64,000 bases of DNA from Boesenbergia rotunda (GCA_024364735.1 JAGFNQ010001614.1:186001-250000), one strand, 5' to 3'. Numbered from the stretch's first letter, positions 1 to 12,779 are shown. Notes: a model not told the origin generated them from the sequence alone. Made by a program: numbers and translations.

Positions 1-1878
1 TTGGTCGGGACTCTATTTAGCAAGTAAACAGCTGTCTTAAGTTCATAGCCCCAAAAGGATTTTGGAAGAGTTGCATGATTCATCATCGACCTAACCATGT
101 CCATCAAGGTTCGGTTGCGCCTCTCAGATACACCATTATGCTGTGGTGTATACGGCGAAGTCCATTGGGACAATATCCCATTGTCCCTAAGATAATCTTG
201 AAACTCTTGACTTAAGTATTCACCACCCCGATCGGATCGAAGTATCTTAATACTTTTGCCAAGCTGTTTCTCTACTTCATTTCTGAACTCTTTGAATTTC
301 TCAAAAGCTTCAGACTTGTGTTTCATCAAGAACACATACCCGAATCGTGAGTGATCATCGATAAAGGTGATGAAATAGCTATAGCCTCCTTGTGCCAGAG
401 TTGACATTGGTCCGGATACATCAGTATGTATTAGACCAAGCAATTCTCCCACTGGATTACCTTTTCCAGAAAAGGGTAATTTGACCATCTTGCCTTTTAA
501 GCATGATTCGCATGTATCAAATGAACCGGGTTCAAATGATTCCAAAATTCCACATCGGTGTAATTTGGTCATGCGTTTCTTACTTACATGGCCAAGACGA
601 CATTGCCACGTGTAGGAGTCTATTCGATTATCTATTCGAGCACGTTTGTTGCTAACTTCGATATTGAAAACATCACCTGATAAATCTAACGTGTAGATAT
701 CATTGCATAAAGTTCCATTCCCATAAAGAACGTCATTTAAAGTTATGTAACAACAATTGTTACTAAAAGTTAAATGATAACCCTTTTCATTCAAACATGA
801 AATAGATACAATGTTCTTTATTAACGAAGGAACAAAATAACAATTATCCAATTCTAAGACACGTCCTGTAGGGAGCTTTAGCAAATATGTTCCGATGGCA
901 ATAGCAGCAATCTTTGCTCCATTTCCAACTCGCAAATTCGCTTCTCCTTTGACGAGTCTTCTTCTATTCCTTAGCCCCTGTATGTCATTACATATATGTG
1001 AGCTACACCCAGTATCAAGTACCCAGGTATTTGAGGAAATAGAGTGACATTCAATAATGAAGATGCCTGAAGAGGATGGGGCATCGGATGCCTTCTTCTT
1101 CATGGACTCAAGATAAACCTTGCAGTTTCTTCGCCAGTGACCCTCCTTGCCACAATGATGGCAAGTTCCTTTTGGTTTCTTTTCAGTCTTTTTGGCCCTT
1201 TTCTTCTTCCCTTTATTCTGTTCTTTAGCCTTCCTCTTAGAACCTTTCTTCGAGGAATCAACTAATAGTACCGTCTTTTGATCCGGCTTTACAGAAGGCT
1301 CCACAGTCTTCAGCAGGTTGAGCAACTCAGGAATGGTAGTCTCTAGTTTGTTCATCCGATAGTTCATCACAAATTGTGAATAACTTTTGGGCAAACAACT
1401 CAGAATTAAGTCAATACTTAGTTCATGATCCATTGCAAAACCGAGTGTGTTCAGTTGCTCAATGTACCCCAACATCTTTAACACAAACTGCGAGGCAGAA
1501 GTGCCTTCCTGCATCTTAGTGGTGAAGAGGAGTCTGGAGACTTCGAACCTTTCGGATCTCGCCTGCTCTTCAAACAACTCATGAAGATGGAAGATGATGG
1601 TATAAGCATCCATATGCTCATGCTGCTTTTGCAGCTCAGGTACCATAGAGGCTAGCATGATGCAACTCGCAAGTTAAGAATCGGTCACATGTTTCTGATA
1701 GGCCACTTAACTGGTATGGAGTTGCACCTTCAGGAGGACGGTTGGGAAGTTGATCTTCAAGGACATAAGCAAGCTTCTCTGCCTTGAGGACTATCCTCAG
1801 GTTTCGAAGCCAGTCCATGAAGTTCGGCCCAGTCAGTTTATTGGTGTCCAAAATGGAACGCAAATTCAGAGAAGACAT
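1..1878 (-). pseudogene. copia gag-pol polyprotein, partial and frameshifted
   Basis: Gag starts at the ATG at 1878 (MSSLNLRSILDTNK..., a Gag start common in plant copia elements). Around 1690-1700 the Gag homology moves to another frame, and a TAA at 1674-1676 follows in that frame. From about 1670 to base 1 the frame is open: Gag capsid-like region, a CCHC zinc knuckle (CHHCGKEGHWRRNC, near 1145-1110), the protease active site DTGCSSH (near 1010), the pre-integrase motif with GHVSKKRM, and the integrase core with LRSDRGGEYL and VSERRNRTL. The element has therefore lost an intact Gag but keeps an open PR-INT frame. Reverse transcriptase and RNase H are beyond the left edge. The lesions are read by eye against family conservation. 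Confidence 0.85.
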
Positions 1879-3565
1879 GATCGAGTGATTAACCTAGAAT
1901 TCCAAATTGAGCTTATGTGAGAAGAATGATAAAGAATGTATCAATATATATTAATTAAAAATCCTATTTATTTTTCAAATTGAATAACCCTTTTTATCAA
2001 TTCGGGAGATTGTAGGAACATCTCCAAATAGGTTGATATCCAACCATAGATAAGAACAACCATGGCTGTGACCATCAAGTTATTCTTAGCTATGAAGGTA
2101 GGTAATTATACCGATTACATATCACATATATGTAACTATCACTTTATGCTATCAACTAATTGAATGTTTGCATAAATCATTGGGTTGTTAACTCATTAAC
2201 AAGTATGCGACATTATACATAGCACCCAACTGCACCTCTCTTTGCATCGACCTTGGCTGTGGCACAACAAATCGATGCTCCAAGCTTTAGGCTGACCCAT
2301 TAATCAAGAAATAGTTTTAATATGGTTGGAGCTCATTCAACCGTTTAGTCAGGCTTGGATGTGTCCAACAACCAAAACTAAGGATTGACCTCTGACTCCA
2401 ACTATATTATTCGTAAACTAATTCCATGGTTTGAACATGTTGAGGTTCAAGCCGGGTATAGATGTGTCCATCAACCCAAACGAGAAACAAAACTCCGATT
2501 CTAACCATATTAATGGAAGGTGTTGGCCTTAATATTTTGTAAGGGATTTTGGGTCTCATCATTTCTTTTCTAAGCACATTCATGACATATAATTATGTCA
2601 TGACTAACAATTTCCTTAATAATGTATGTATGTGACTTAATTTATCAAGTCCCATGAATTGAATTAGGAACCGGATTTTCTAATTCTAATTTCATACTTT
2701 ATTAAAGGAATTGTTTTGGGAAACAATTTCCTAAATTGTCATAATCAATTTCGGAAATAATATATTTAAGACTTTGATTTCTCTAAATCAAATCTTATTA
2801 AATTAAGAGATAGATTCCCTTAATTCAACCACATATTATTTTCATGAAAATCTCATTTAAGAAACTCTATAGGAAACCATTTTCCTAATTAATTTTGGAG
2901 ACAACAATATGTAAAAGCATCACCTCTTAAATCATATTTTATTCATGGATTTAATTAATTACAACAAATCGTTTTCTAAGGGTGGCTCCCCGAGGCTCAG
3001 ATACCCAAAGAAAAGTAATTTGTCATAAATCCAATTTGGACCGCTTCGGAAGCGTAACTAAATTAAACATGACAATTTCATTTAAAATTGGGAAATTAAA
3101 TTACAACAACTAACTTTAAATTGGACGGCTCCCCGAGGCTCAATCCAAAATAAAGAATTTTGTTGTCAATTTAAAACCCAATTCAAATTTAATTGTCAAT
3201 TAATTGTCCATAAATTTGTCTAGACTTTCTTGAAAGAAAGTGCTCAAAATTGCGAGATTTCATAATAGGTTTTCAGAATAATTGTAAGTTTCTGGTACAA
3301 AGAAAACTTACATATTTCCAAAATTGGAAAATTTCCAAAATTGGAAAGTTTCCAAAGATGGGAAGTTTTCACAATTATCATAAAATTTCAGAAACTAGGA
3401 TATTTCAAACGTTTGCGAAATTTCATGAGAATTTCCAAACTTTGAAATTCCTAAATCTAAAATTTATAATAATAGGAAAATTTCCATAATTGAAAATTTT
3501 TCCAAAATTGAGATTATGACAAAGTTTTCCACAAAACAATTATATGATTATGTCGAACACTAACC
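1879..3565 (-). other. untranslated leader of copia element A
   Basis: This AT-rich stretch between PBS and gag has no convincing ORF. It contains two copies of a GGCTCCCCGAGGCTCA block (2984-2999 and 3127-3142) and an array of short imperfect repeats of the type TTTCCAAAATTGGAAA at about 3310-3500. A long non-coding leader is usual in large copia elements. Nothing else was recognised. Confidence 0.6.
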
Positions 3566-3578
3566 GGCTCTGATACCA
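3566..3578 (-). other. primer-binding site of copia element A
   Basis: On the minus strand this reads TGGTATCAGAGCC, complementary to the 3' end of initiator tRNA-Met, the usual copia primer. It lies one base inside the LTR, which fixes the element's orientation as minus. Confidence 0.9.
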
Positions 3579-3579
3579 C

Positions 3580-5828
3580 TGTTGGGACCGAGGGCATGTT
3601 GACAAGGATACGGGTTCGTAAAATTTTAAATTTTTTACGTGCAGCGGAAGAATTAGCATAAAATAATTTCTCAAATTATTTTAACCACGTATCTAGCATG
3701 CAATCTTATGATGTGTGGACATGATCATAAATTAAAACTTTGCGGAAAAGTAAACTAATTTACTTTGTACCTCGCGTAACTCGATGAAAGGGACGAGATC
3801 CAACCGTAGCGTCCCTTGGAAGCTCCGCCTCTATTCGCGTCCACGCCGAGTTCTCTTCGGGATGACTTCGCAAAGCCACGAGTTTTGTGTCGACGAGAAC
3901 TACTAGATTCTCCAAAGACACAACTAGAGTATCAAGAGAGAAGAAAGGAAACTAACCACCAAGTAACGGAATCAAAATTCCGGGAAAGGAAGGAAGGAGT
4001 CGCGATCCGCTTCTTCTTCTTCTTCGGCACGAACTTGGTGGAGGAAACTCACGGGCACCCTAGGTGCTTGCGCCGGCCCTAGTGGAGGAGAGAGAGCCGG
4101 CCCTAGAGAGAGAAAGGGCGCCGGCCCTAGAGAGAGAGAGAGTTAAAGAGAGAGAGGGAGAGAGTTAATCTTTTGATCAATCTCTTAAGGAAATCAAGCC
4201 TAGCCTTGGTTCCTTTATATAGTAGCCTCTCCCTTGCCAAGTCTCCCCTTTAACGGAATTTTTCATAAGAAATTTATCCTATAAATTTTCTTTATGAATT
4301 ATTCCGTTTAAACCAAGTTTTATTATAACTAATTTTATAATAAAACAAATACATCTCTCCTTTTATTATGGAATAAATTTTACAAGAAATTTATAAATTT
4401 TCTTATTATGGAAAAATCAATTCATAATTGATTTTATAAAATTAAAATAAACCATTCCATGGATCATTTTAATTTCCATAAAAAGAATAAATTTCTATAA
4501 ATTTATTTATACAAATTTATTTATCCATAATTTATAAAACAAATCGCGCTAGATTTATTTTATTAATTAAACCAAATAAATTGGTTTTTCCCCAATATTG
4601 TGGCCGACCAAACCAAAGAGGGTTGACACCCTCTTTGGCCGGCCAAACCGAGCCGAACCCATTGCGAATTAAACTCATTTAATTCGCCCAATAAGCCTTC
4701 AAAAGACTTAGCCATTTTAAGCTTCCGTTGCGCCTCTGATTAACTCAGATTCGACTTATTTCTCTTGATCGGAAAATCCAATTTTCAACTCGTTTTAAAT
4801 CCCTCGGATTACTCGTAGTGCGTGTGACTAAATAGACTTTTGATTTATGTTGGCCGTCTATAATCAACTAATTATAGAACGATCATGAGTGGCACCTAGT
4901 AGTACATCATGACCCCCAATTAATCGAAAGATCAACGGTTGACCTCAGAAGTAATTCTGAAACCCTTCAGCAGCTCTAATAATCGTGCCCCATTCCCTTC
5001 ACCATCTTATACCCACTTGGTTCAGGACATGGTCTGTGCGTGTCAGTCCCCACTAGGCTGACTACGTCACACCTAGCCCAAGTAGTGTCTTTCTCGTCCT
5101 TTGGATTTCTAATTACTCTCATGTATTTAAGAGACTCATACTCTAAACATGACATGCTCTGGCCAGAGGCTTTGAGTAACAATCCGACGATAGGCCTGGG
5201 TATACATCTCCTCGCAAGGAGTGGTGAATCCTTTATAGGCTGTTCAAACATCTTCGGGCACTTCGGCTTATACCCAATCATCCTGGGTCCACACCTCCTT
5301 GGAGATGCTTGCTTAAGATGTTAAAGTATAAGTCTCCATGACCAAGATGACTTGAACACCGCAAGTCAAAGGAACATCGCACTTAAGCTGCAGTAAGAAC
5401 TTCACTGACATATCTATATAGATTACCATATGAAGTTTTACAGCTAGTCACTCCAATGAACTAGTTCCCTTAACTAACATCCATGTTTATCTCCGGACAT
5501 CCCAATGTCACCAGCCAGTGAGAATCAGCTGATTAGAGAATAACCCATGCTAGTCTCAACAGAATTGATAGTGTCCGTTTTTATCAATTCATCGACTAGG
5601 GATATTTTCAATACTTCACAATTGCACATGTAGAGATAATCACTAGTTGTGATCTCATCACAAATTCTCTTATGCTGTGAATTGTATTGCGGACATTCAG
5701 TAGATGAGTTTAAGATCCCAATCAAATACACAAACATGTATACTCAAATAGTAAATTTTCATTTATTAAAATAAATGTTTACAATCATAAGGCGATTGCC
5801 TTAGGACACTTCTCTCATATCACTAACA
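3580..5828 (-). repeat. 5' LTR of copia element A (2249 bp)
   Basis: In plus coordinates the LTR begins TGTTGGGACC and ends ...CACTAACA. The same ends are found in the solo LTR at 32377-34569. A minus-strand TATA box lies at 4212-4223 (ACTATATAAAGG), followed downstream by a GA/CT-rich leader (about 4090-4165) with repeated CCGGCCCTAG blocks. The stretch ~4860-5380 is about 98% identical to the solo LTR (by eye) and open on both strands. No second TSD copy can be seen because the other end is off-window; the right-hand copy would be GTTCG (5829-5833). Confidence 0.88.
4212..4223 (-). promoter_or_regulatory. LTR core promoter TATA box
   Basis: The minus strand reads ACTATATAAAGG. An identical box occurs at the corresponding place in the solo LTR (32935-32946), and both are followed by a GA/CT-rich transcribed-leader-like tract. 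It would drive minus-strand transcription of the copia element. Confidence 0.6.
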
Positions 5829-6257
5829 GTTCGAGCTCGAACTCACCACCCCTTGCCTCTATTGTTGTTTCAGGGAATTGAAAGCTGCGTCTCGTGTCGC
5901 CAGGAGAGGATCTAGCTGTTAGTCCTCAGTCTCGGGTATTTTTGATTATTTCGTATTTTATATTTTTATTCAGTGGATGTGTAGACTTATCTTTAATGAA
6001 CTTATATTTATTTTTGTCGACTTTCGATTTTAAGTATTTTATTTATTTATTTTCTATAAAGTTTATTACATTTAGTATTTATTTTTTAAGCTTAATCATT
6101 GCGGATGTGAATTTTATTATTTTAGCATTGTTGTTAGTCGTGTGTGGCTATGCCATTATATATTATTGAGATGAATATCGATAAGTTTTATATTATCGTC
6201 GTATAAGGAAAATATTGTTCAATTTTCGAGTAGATATGGGTCTTCGAATATGTGACA
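5829..6257 (+). repeat. R1 LTR copy A, 3' fragment
   Basis: Homologous to the 3' part of the other R1 copies: a '...CTCACCACCCCTTG' stretch, a TTTCAG, a 'GAGAGGATCTAG' block, and an end in ...ATATGTGACA (6257), matching ...GACGTGACA of copy B. The upstream part is off-window because copia element A is inserted here. Confidence 0.65.
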
Positions 6258-7266
6258 CTAATGGAGAGTCAAATGCAATCTTGGTCGCAAAGGCGAATCC
6301 AGGGCTGTAAATGCTTGTGAACTATTCGGAGCTCGATTCGATAGAAGCTCGTTCGAGCTCGTTTAATAAAGCTCGTTAATATTAACGAACTAAACTCAAA
6401 CTCAGCAGTATTCGGCTCGTTAGCTCGTGAACAGACTCGTTAATAAGTTCGTGAGCTAGTTCGTAAAATATAAAATTAATATTTAATATTAAATATATAA
6501 TTTTGACACTTTTATATTTAATAAATATAAAATATTCAATAAAGTTTATTTGTATGAATAAAATCATAGATTTTAGTAAATATTTTATATTTTTTAGAAT
6601 ATATAATTTATTTTTTCAATAAATTGATGAATAATTTACATTTGGTAAGTTCGTTTAGGGCTACTAGCCCGTCACAGGGTCAACATGGAGGAGGTAAATC
6701 ACGGGGGCTACTAGCCCGGATGTTGTAGTTAGCGCGTGTGGAGAGTGGGCGCACTGGTTTTGCTAGGATTTGACCCATACTTCTTGGTGGCAACACCCAC
6801 GCACTAACCATCAGTCCATCCCGTTGGGACCTAAAAATTATCTAGGTAAACTTTTTATAGTGACTGACCCCACTGCCGAATGACATCATATTCAGAAATC
6901 CCATAAGAGACTTTTAGAGGCACGATTCCACTAAGTTGATAAGAGGTTTCACTATTAAGACATCACCTCAGTTAACGGCTCCTCAAAGAGAGAATTTATT
7001 TATTACTAAGAGGACTCGAATTCAAAATCTCAGATAATACTTATCATTTGGGATAACTCACGTCAAATGCAATCTTGACCGTTATATCGATACATTAATA
7101 AAAATATATCTGCAGTACGTACTTCAGTTTTTATTTTAGGCCATCCTTTTTTTTTTTTAAAATACATATTAAAATCTATAATGTATAACTTTAAATATTT
7201 GTAAAAGCCTAACTTGATATGCTGTAATCATGCAATGCCATGAGTCTATATTGAGTAATTATATAT
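6258..7266. other. intergenic, no gene; GAGCTCG-rich repeat remnant
   Basis: No coding sequence was recognised. At about 6300-6660 there are alternating AGCTCG/CGAGCT and GTTCGTTA/TAACGAAC blocks, a texture typical of decayed MITE-type elements, but no clear ends or target duplication were found. At 6657-6715 a short 'GGGCTACTAGCCCG' block occurs twice. The rest is AT-rich. Confidence 0.35.
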
Positions 7267-7267
7267 G

Positions 7268-7497
7268 AGCAATAATAGTAAGAGTAAAAATGAAAGAGTA
7301 AAAATAAAATAAATGACGTGACATTTTATATGAATATGTTCGATTATTACTTGAACACCATCGGCGACCTTCGGCCGCCGCCTCGAATCAAACTATACTC
7401 TGAGGGGCACAGTGAACCCGTCGGAGATCGCTGCATGTAAAATGTCACGTCATTCACTTTACCTTTCACTCTCCCATTTTCACTCTCCCTATCATTT
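7268..7497. mobile_element. MITE-like inverted repeat (~230 bp)
   Basis: The left arm (about 7268-7335) and the reverse complement of the right arm (about 7430-7497) match over roughly 60 bp, including a shared ATGACGTGACATTTTA block (7312-7327; reverse-complemented in the right arm). The core between them is GC-rich and unrelated. No coding capacity. No target duplication could be assigned, so the superfamily is undetermined. Confidence 0.55.
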
Positions 7498-7624
7498 TTC
7501 TTAATTTATTCTAGCCATTGATAAGAGTATCTGGAGACTTATCTTGTCTTGCTGAAACATCGGTGTCAATTGAGCGTTGTTAGTGTAAACTCCCTGTTCG
7601 GTCTCTTTGGAGATTTTTTTTTTA

Positions 7625-7712
7625 CCCCGGGATTGTGATGCAATGATAGAGCGATTAGCCGTTATCTTAAACATTCGTGGTTCAATCTTTAGTTACGACG
7701 TATTTTATAAGA
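7625..7712 (+). repeat. SINE-like segment with tRNA-type A and B boxes
   Basis: A box-like TGATGCAATGATAGAGCG (about 7636-7653) is followed 25-30 bases later by B box-like GGTTCAATC (about 7679-7687), the spacing of a tRNA-derived pol III promoter. The body continues without a tRNA fold or a visible tail, so a decayed SINE is likelier than a tRNA gene. Confidence 0.35.
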
Positions 7713-8454
7713 ATTTTTTTTTTCTAAATGAGACGTAAATCATAGGAAGTTTGGCTTTTAGATCGTCCACCATGAATTTTTTTTTTCAATTTATCTTGGA
7801 GATCGATGAAAATTTTCTACGAGATAAAATCAATCCTCTCAAATTCATCTCCTATGTGATTGAAAATTGTTTCCCTTCGAAATTTCTTTGCTTGCGTTGC
7901 TTTTTTGCAATTAATAATCACTTTGTCACAGTGTACTTTCTGAAACAGGAGTCATATGAGTGTTATTTTGCATTTATACAACATGCTGCTTTGAAAAGCC
8001 TGTTTGACTCTGTTTTTCAGTACGGATTATGAAGGATAATTAATAATAGATCCAATTTAGGTCCAATTTCATATTCTTAATATTCATACTTATCCAATAT
8101 CAAATATTCATCTAAATATTTATACTCATTAAAAAAATTAAATATCTTATATACTAATAATTTTTTTATTTCAATCTAATTATATTATTTAATAAAAATA
8201 TATTAGAATTAATATCATATTTAAAATATATATATCTATAATTTTAAAAATAAATTAAACATATATATAACATATTTCTAATATTAACATAAATTGTTAG
8301 TGAATTTTTTAAAAAAATCTTTAATGTATATATATTTTTTATTTAATCGGATATCGCATATCGATAGTCCCTTCATATCTTTTCCATTCAGATCGGATAT
8401 CGAATCTTCGGATTTTAAAAAAATTATTATCCGTATATGGACATCCATGTGCTT
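7713..8454. other. intergenic, no gene seen
   Basis: AT-rich sequence. The short open frame at 7751-8032 (plus) encodes a low-complexity F/L-rich peptide with no recognisable domain and is considered chance. Confidence 0.4.
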
Positions 8455-9529
8455 TGTTAAATACGGGTATTTGGAGGGGTTAAAATGCATAAATACCTAA
8501 GTTCTTGTTTGGAATAGTTAAGCTTAGAGGGTCTTTTTGTAAAGTGTCTTCCCACTTAAATCCATTACTTTTCTTCTCTTTGAGAATGGCCGACCCTTTT
8601 TGCCCTCTCATCGCACGAACTTAAGAAACGCAAGTCAATTTGCGATTCTCGTTTTCGCCCGATTCCCCTCCCTCACGCGATCGGATCTCTCCCAAGCCAA
8701 ACTTCCTTTTCTCTTCACCACTGCAGCGATTCAAGTGCCGAAGCTTCCCTGTTTGGCTAGGATTGATTTTGTTTGTAAGCCTATAGGGACTGCGGCATTC
8801 GATCAACAAAGGAACTGTGTAGTGATCATGCTAGGTTGTGGATCTTATCTAGGTCTATGTGATTTGGTGTGAAGTTGTCGTGAGTTTTGGGTAACTTGTT
8901 GCAGTATAAAAATTGGCATGTAGTTGCATTTGGTTATGGCCTGGTTAATTATGTTGATAACCCTATTTTGAATCCATTTATTTTGAGTTGTTGAGAAAGT
9001 TCCGTGGGTGTTTAAGGTTGCGGAGATTTGGATGGAAGCTCATTGGGTTTTAGTAATGTTGAGTTCTGTGTTGCTGTCTAGTTTGTTTCCTTGAGTGGAT
9101 CAGTTGCTGTGAGCTTGTTTGGTGGAGTTGTAAACATGGGAGATGGAATATTTGATTAAATAATTAATCAATAGGGTGGATTAATTGGGATTTATTTGGA
9201 TTGAATGGTGAAGAATTGTAGCTAGATTGGATTGGTCTGATGTCGAGAGTCTCCCATGTGGTATGGTTCTGATTTGGGATCTTGGAGTTGTGGTCACTGT
9301 CGTGAGTACCCAAGTGGCATATTAGATTCATAATGGTGAGTTGGATCTTGGGTTGGGCTTTGACTAAACCTAAGTTGAACCTAACCTTAGTAATCCGGAG
9401 TAAGTTGAAACTTAGCCTTTATTTTAGAATTAAATGAACATGTTAATTAGGGTTACTCTTTTATGGTTAGTAGTTAATTTAGTTATTTTAATTAATTTTA
9501 TAAATAGTTAAATTTTGTCTTTGATGCAG

Positions 9530-9593
9530 AACCTAGATTCGGACATGTACATTGAGAGTGAGGAGGCTCTCTCCGAACAGTATACATTAGAAG
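9530..9593 (+). other. candidate internal exon within R1-B
   Basis: A 64-nt segment is preceded by TTTGATGCAG (acceptor-like) and followed by GTAGGTAC (donor-like); it is open and would encode an acidic peptide (NLDSDMYIESEEALSEQYTLE...). Other R1 copies have an AG at the matching place (C: 11530-11529) and a GGTA(C/T) at the other end. Purely a sequence-based prediction. Confidence 0.3.
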
Positions 9594-9986
9594 GTAGGTA
9601 CTTCTCATTTTGTATTCTGTAAATTATTTATCTTAAATGTATGACGGTTTATGACTGAGTATGACTGCTTTATCTTTTCCTTTGTTATTTTTAAGATCGT
9701 TTGTTGATACTTTCTTTGTTTGATCTTCGAGCTAATCGTATTTTATGTCCTTACAATCTCATCGTTAATTTTCTATTCTATAAAGTACCGTTTGTACGCG
9801 AGTATTTAAAAAAATAATTATTAAACACAACTAGAGTTGGTTGGCATTAGAGATACCCTACCTAGTAGTTTAGTTGCATATATGGTGATTTTGGTATTTA
9901 TTGATTGTATCATTGCATCATTGTTATTTGGTTTATTGTGCATTTAGTATCATGCACTATATTTGTATAGTTGCATGTTGACGAGT

Positions 9987-12779
9987 TGTCACGACCCCAG
10001 AGGCACATGCTTACTCGAAAATCAGGCAGCATCTCCCCTGTACGGCGGACAAGATGGGGCATAAATACATAACACACCACCAATATAGCTCAGCCACAAG
10101 TGGCTGGCATCACAATAATAAGTAAAAGACACATCCACGCAGTTTAAATCGAAACAAAATAAATGGATGGCTCAGCCATCATTAACATAAAGAAAGTCTA
10201 CACACTAGTAATAACGACAAATCCAAACCGATACTTAACAAATAAAAATAACTGCGGAAATAAATCAGACACTAAATCAAACCAAACTAAACCGACACGG
10301 TGGGACTGAGGGACTGGATCCTCTACTGGCTCCAAGAAAACACAACTACCTGCTATCTGAAACAAAAAGAGAAAGCAGGGGTGGTGAGTCCGGGCGGACT
10401 CAGCGGGTATATGAGTAGACAATAAGCATGACATAACAAAATGTATACTAAGTAAAGAACCAACAAGATACAGTCCATATGGAATATAGGAACACCTAAA
10501 CATGCATAACATATATAGAACAACATGTTATAAAACCGAATAACAACCAACAGATATAAAACAACGCAACAACAATAAAACCAAGATATACATGCATGTC
10601 AATAAAGTGCAATAACCATAGCTCATATAAATGCAACAATCACAAGAAAATGCATAAATGTAATATGTATGCATATGATACAATGATATGTGTCACTCCT
10701 GACGCCAGTCAAGCCGCCAACACATCTCATCTGTATGACCGTGTGGGTAGGGCTGTGACAACTGTACGCACTCTAACGAATACCACAGAAAGGTGTGGTT
10801 GAGTGGACAGGATGCTGGGGAGCCAACACTCCAAACCCCGATACATAGGGGGAGCTATCAACAGCTACAGTATCCCTCGATAAACAACGGTGAGGGTGTC
10901 ACTGCTTGCCTACAACTGCAACATGTGCGGCATAACATGACAGTTGCTCGCACTCTAGCAACTACCACTACAACAAGTGGTTGAGTGAACCGAGCAACTA
11001 AATGTCTAATGACGGCTTATCCATATGGAAGCCCAACAGTCCTTAGTATGCAACATGCAGATATGATGCATGCTACAAGATGCACGAACAACCGAAGAAA
11101 CAACAATGCATCAAAAATCCAACAAGTCAACGATGCATCAATACAGCCAACCAGAAATCGAAAAACCAACGATTATGCACCTACACTATTAGGTAGGATA
11201 TTTCTAATGCCAAATAAACCTATTTGTGTTTAATGGACTTCTAAGTACTCGCGTTCAAGCGGTGCTTTACAGAACAGAAAAACCAACAGGGAACTGTACG
11301 GATACGAATTTTGAATACTCAAAGATCAACGAAGAATAAGTATCAACGGCGATGTTAAAATAACAATCAACAAGGAATAAGGTCAAGCAATCTAGTAGAC
11401 ATAAAATAGTCATGCTTTAAAGTAAAAGAAACTACTCGAGTACAAAGGAGAAGTACCCGCTTTAATTTCAGAAGTCCGTAAGCGAAAAGAACCTCCCACG
11501 ATCGACGACGTAAGCCCAACTCAAGGTCCTGTGTCAATGACTAAATTTAGCTATTTATTAAGTTAACAAATTAGCCAAATAAAATATTAAACATTATTAG
11601 GATAGATCCTAACTATACTACTAATTTAATTATCTCACAAATAACAACTGGTCCCTTCTTAACCCAATTCATCAAAAATTAGGTTATTAGTTTAAATCCC
11701 AAAACCCCAATGAGACTAACACGATAACCAACTACACCAACCCAACAAATTCCAATTTTGCCACAGCAACTAACATTCACGACAAATGTTACAAACTAAC
11801 CAACAGATTTAAATTAAATTAACAATACCAATTCACAAGAAATATCACCATCTAGGGTATACTATAACCATAATAGAATTAACCTCAGTCCAAATATGCT
11901 AACTGATCAGATTATTAACCTAACACTTAATCTAAATCCCAGAAACAGATCCAAAAATAGCATCACCAAACAAAAACCCGTACTTAACTCAACACAAGAA
12001 CAACACTAGGAATCAAATGTGATATCCAAATCAAAGCTACACTACACATCTAAATCCTCACTTGAATTAGCACTGGCAAGTCCCTCTGCTCCAGTCCAGT
12101 GAACTCCTCTGTCCCACCAGCTCTAAGGAAAATCCTTGATCCCAGTGAAACCTCCCAAATCCCTGACCTTAGAGAAAACAACAAGACGTCGAGTCAAGCA
12201 ACCCTAACATCAAACAAGCATCCCAACTAATGTGCATATAAGAAATCCAACTTCCACAGAAAGTAATTCTTACCTTTGCTCGGCGCACAAGAACTGGAGG
12301 ATCACGTGGAGATAGGCTCCGGCGACTAGGCGGCTGTCGAGGGAGGTGAAGGAATTAGGGCTCGGCGTCGGGTGAAGCCGAGAGGGGAGGAGAAGTCGCT
12401 ACTATCCCTGGCTTCTTCTTCTCGTGCCCGAGGGGAAGACAAGAGGGACAGAAGAAGAAGATGAAGTGGAGGAATGGATGCGGCGGCGCTCTGCTCGTGC
12501 GCACCGGAGAAGAAGGAGAAGAGGGTGAAGGGGAGAGGGACAGCGTCGGGGAGACGTGACGGCGGCGGCGTCGGGGAGAGGCGACAGCGGTGGCGTCGGG
12601 CGAGAAGGAACGACTAAAGCTCGGTGGCTAGGGCTGCGGCGTCGAGGCAGAGAAGGTACGGCGGAAAAACTGAATCGGGAGGAGGTTTTTAGGGCTTTTT
12701 TGTTTTTGGCATTTTGCAATTAAACCCTCCAACTTTCACTATTCACAACTAGACCCTTTATAAATTATAGTTTTCAACA
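9987..12779 (-). mobile_element. R1 solo LTR copy C (2793 bp), nested in copy B
   Basis: In plus coordinates the copy starts TGTCACGACC and ends ...TTCAACA, and it is flanked by a perfect 5-bp duplication CGAGT (9982-9986 and 12780-12784). Read on the minus strand it is TGTTGAAAAC...GGTCGTGACA. No internal domain is present, so it is a solo LTR formed by LTR-LTR recombination. Its orientation is opposite to host copy B. This copy defines the full length of the R1 family in this window. Confidence 0.88.
12274..12719 (-). other. GC-rich leader-like segment of R1-C
   Basis: On the minus strand this segment, unlike the AT-rich remainder of the LTR, is CT- and GC-rich and looks like a plant 5' UTR or first exon. 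It is open as a 105-residue S/P/R-rich low-complexity frame (12719-12402) with no domain. It ends ...GAGCAAAG followed by GTAAGAATT, a good splice donor at 12273-12272. R1-D has a comparable segment (about 57180-57600) and so does R1-B (about 8590-8790). Coding is doubted; a transcribed leader is inferred. Confidence 0.4.

Larger units (their letters stand above)
1..5828 (-). mobile_element. Ty1/copia retrotransposon, 5' part (element A), runs off left edge
   Basis: The minus strand reads, in order, a 2.25-kb LTR (3580-5828), a tRNA-Met-type primer-binding site (3566-3578), a ~1.7-kb leader, and gag, protease and integrase coding sequence to the window edge. The order gag-PR-INT with the reverse transcriptase still to come is the copia arrangement. 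The 3' LTR lies outside the window. A second, solo LTR of the same family is at 32377-34569. The element sits in an R1 repeat, whose 3' end resumes at 5829. Confidence 0.9.

Noticed and set aside
5894..6169. 91-codon F/L/I-rich plus-strand ORF with hydrophobic segments
   Set aside because: It lies in the AT-rich 3' part of an R1 LTR; hydrophobicity follows from T-richness and the frame is not kept in other R1 copies.
7625..7712. tRNA gene
   Set aside because: Only A- and B-box-like motifs are present; no acceptor stem or anticodon arm could be formed.
12402..12719. 105-codon S/P/R-rich minus-strand protein
   Set aside because: Low complexity, starts at the very end of the LTR, and is not kept as a protein in R1-B or R1-D; a GC-rich untranslated leader explains it better.
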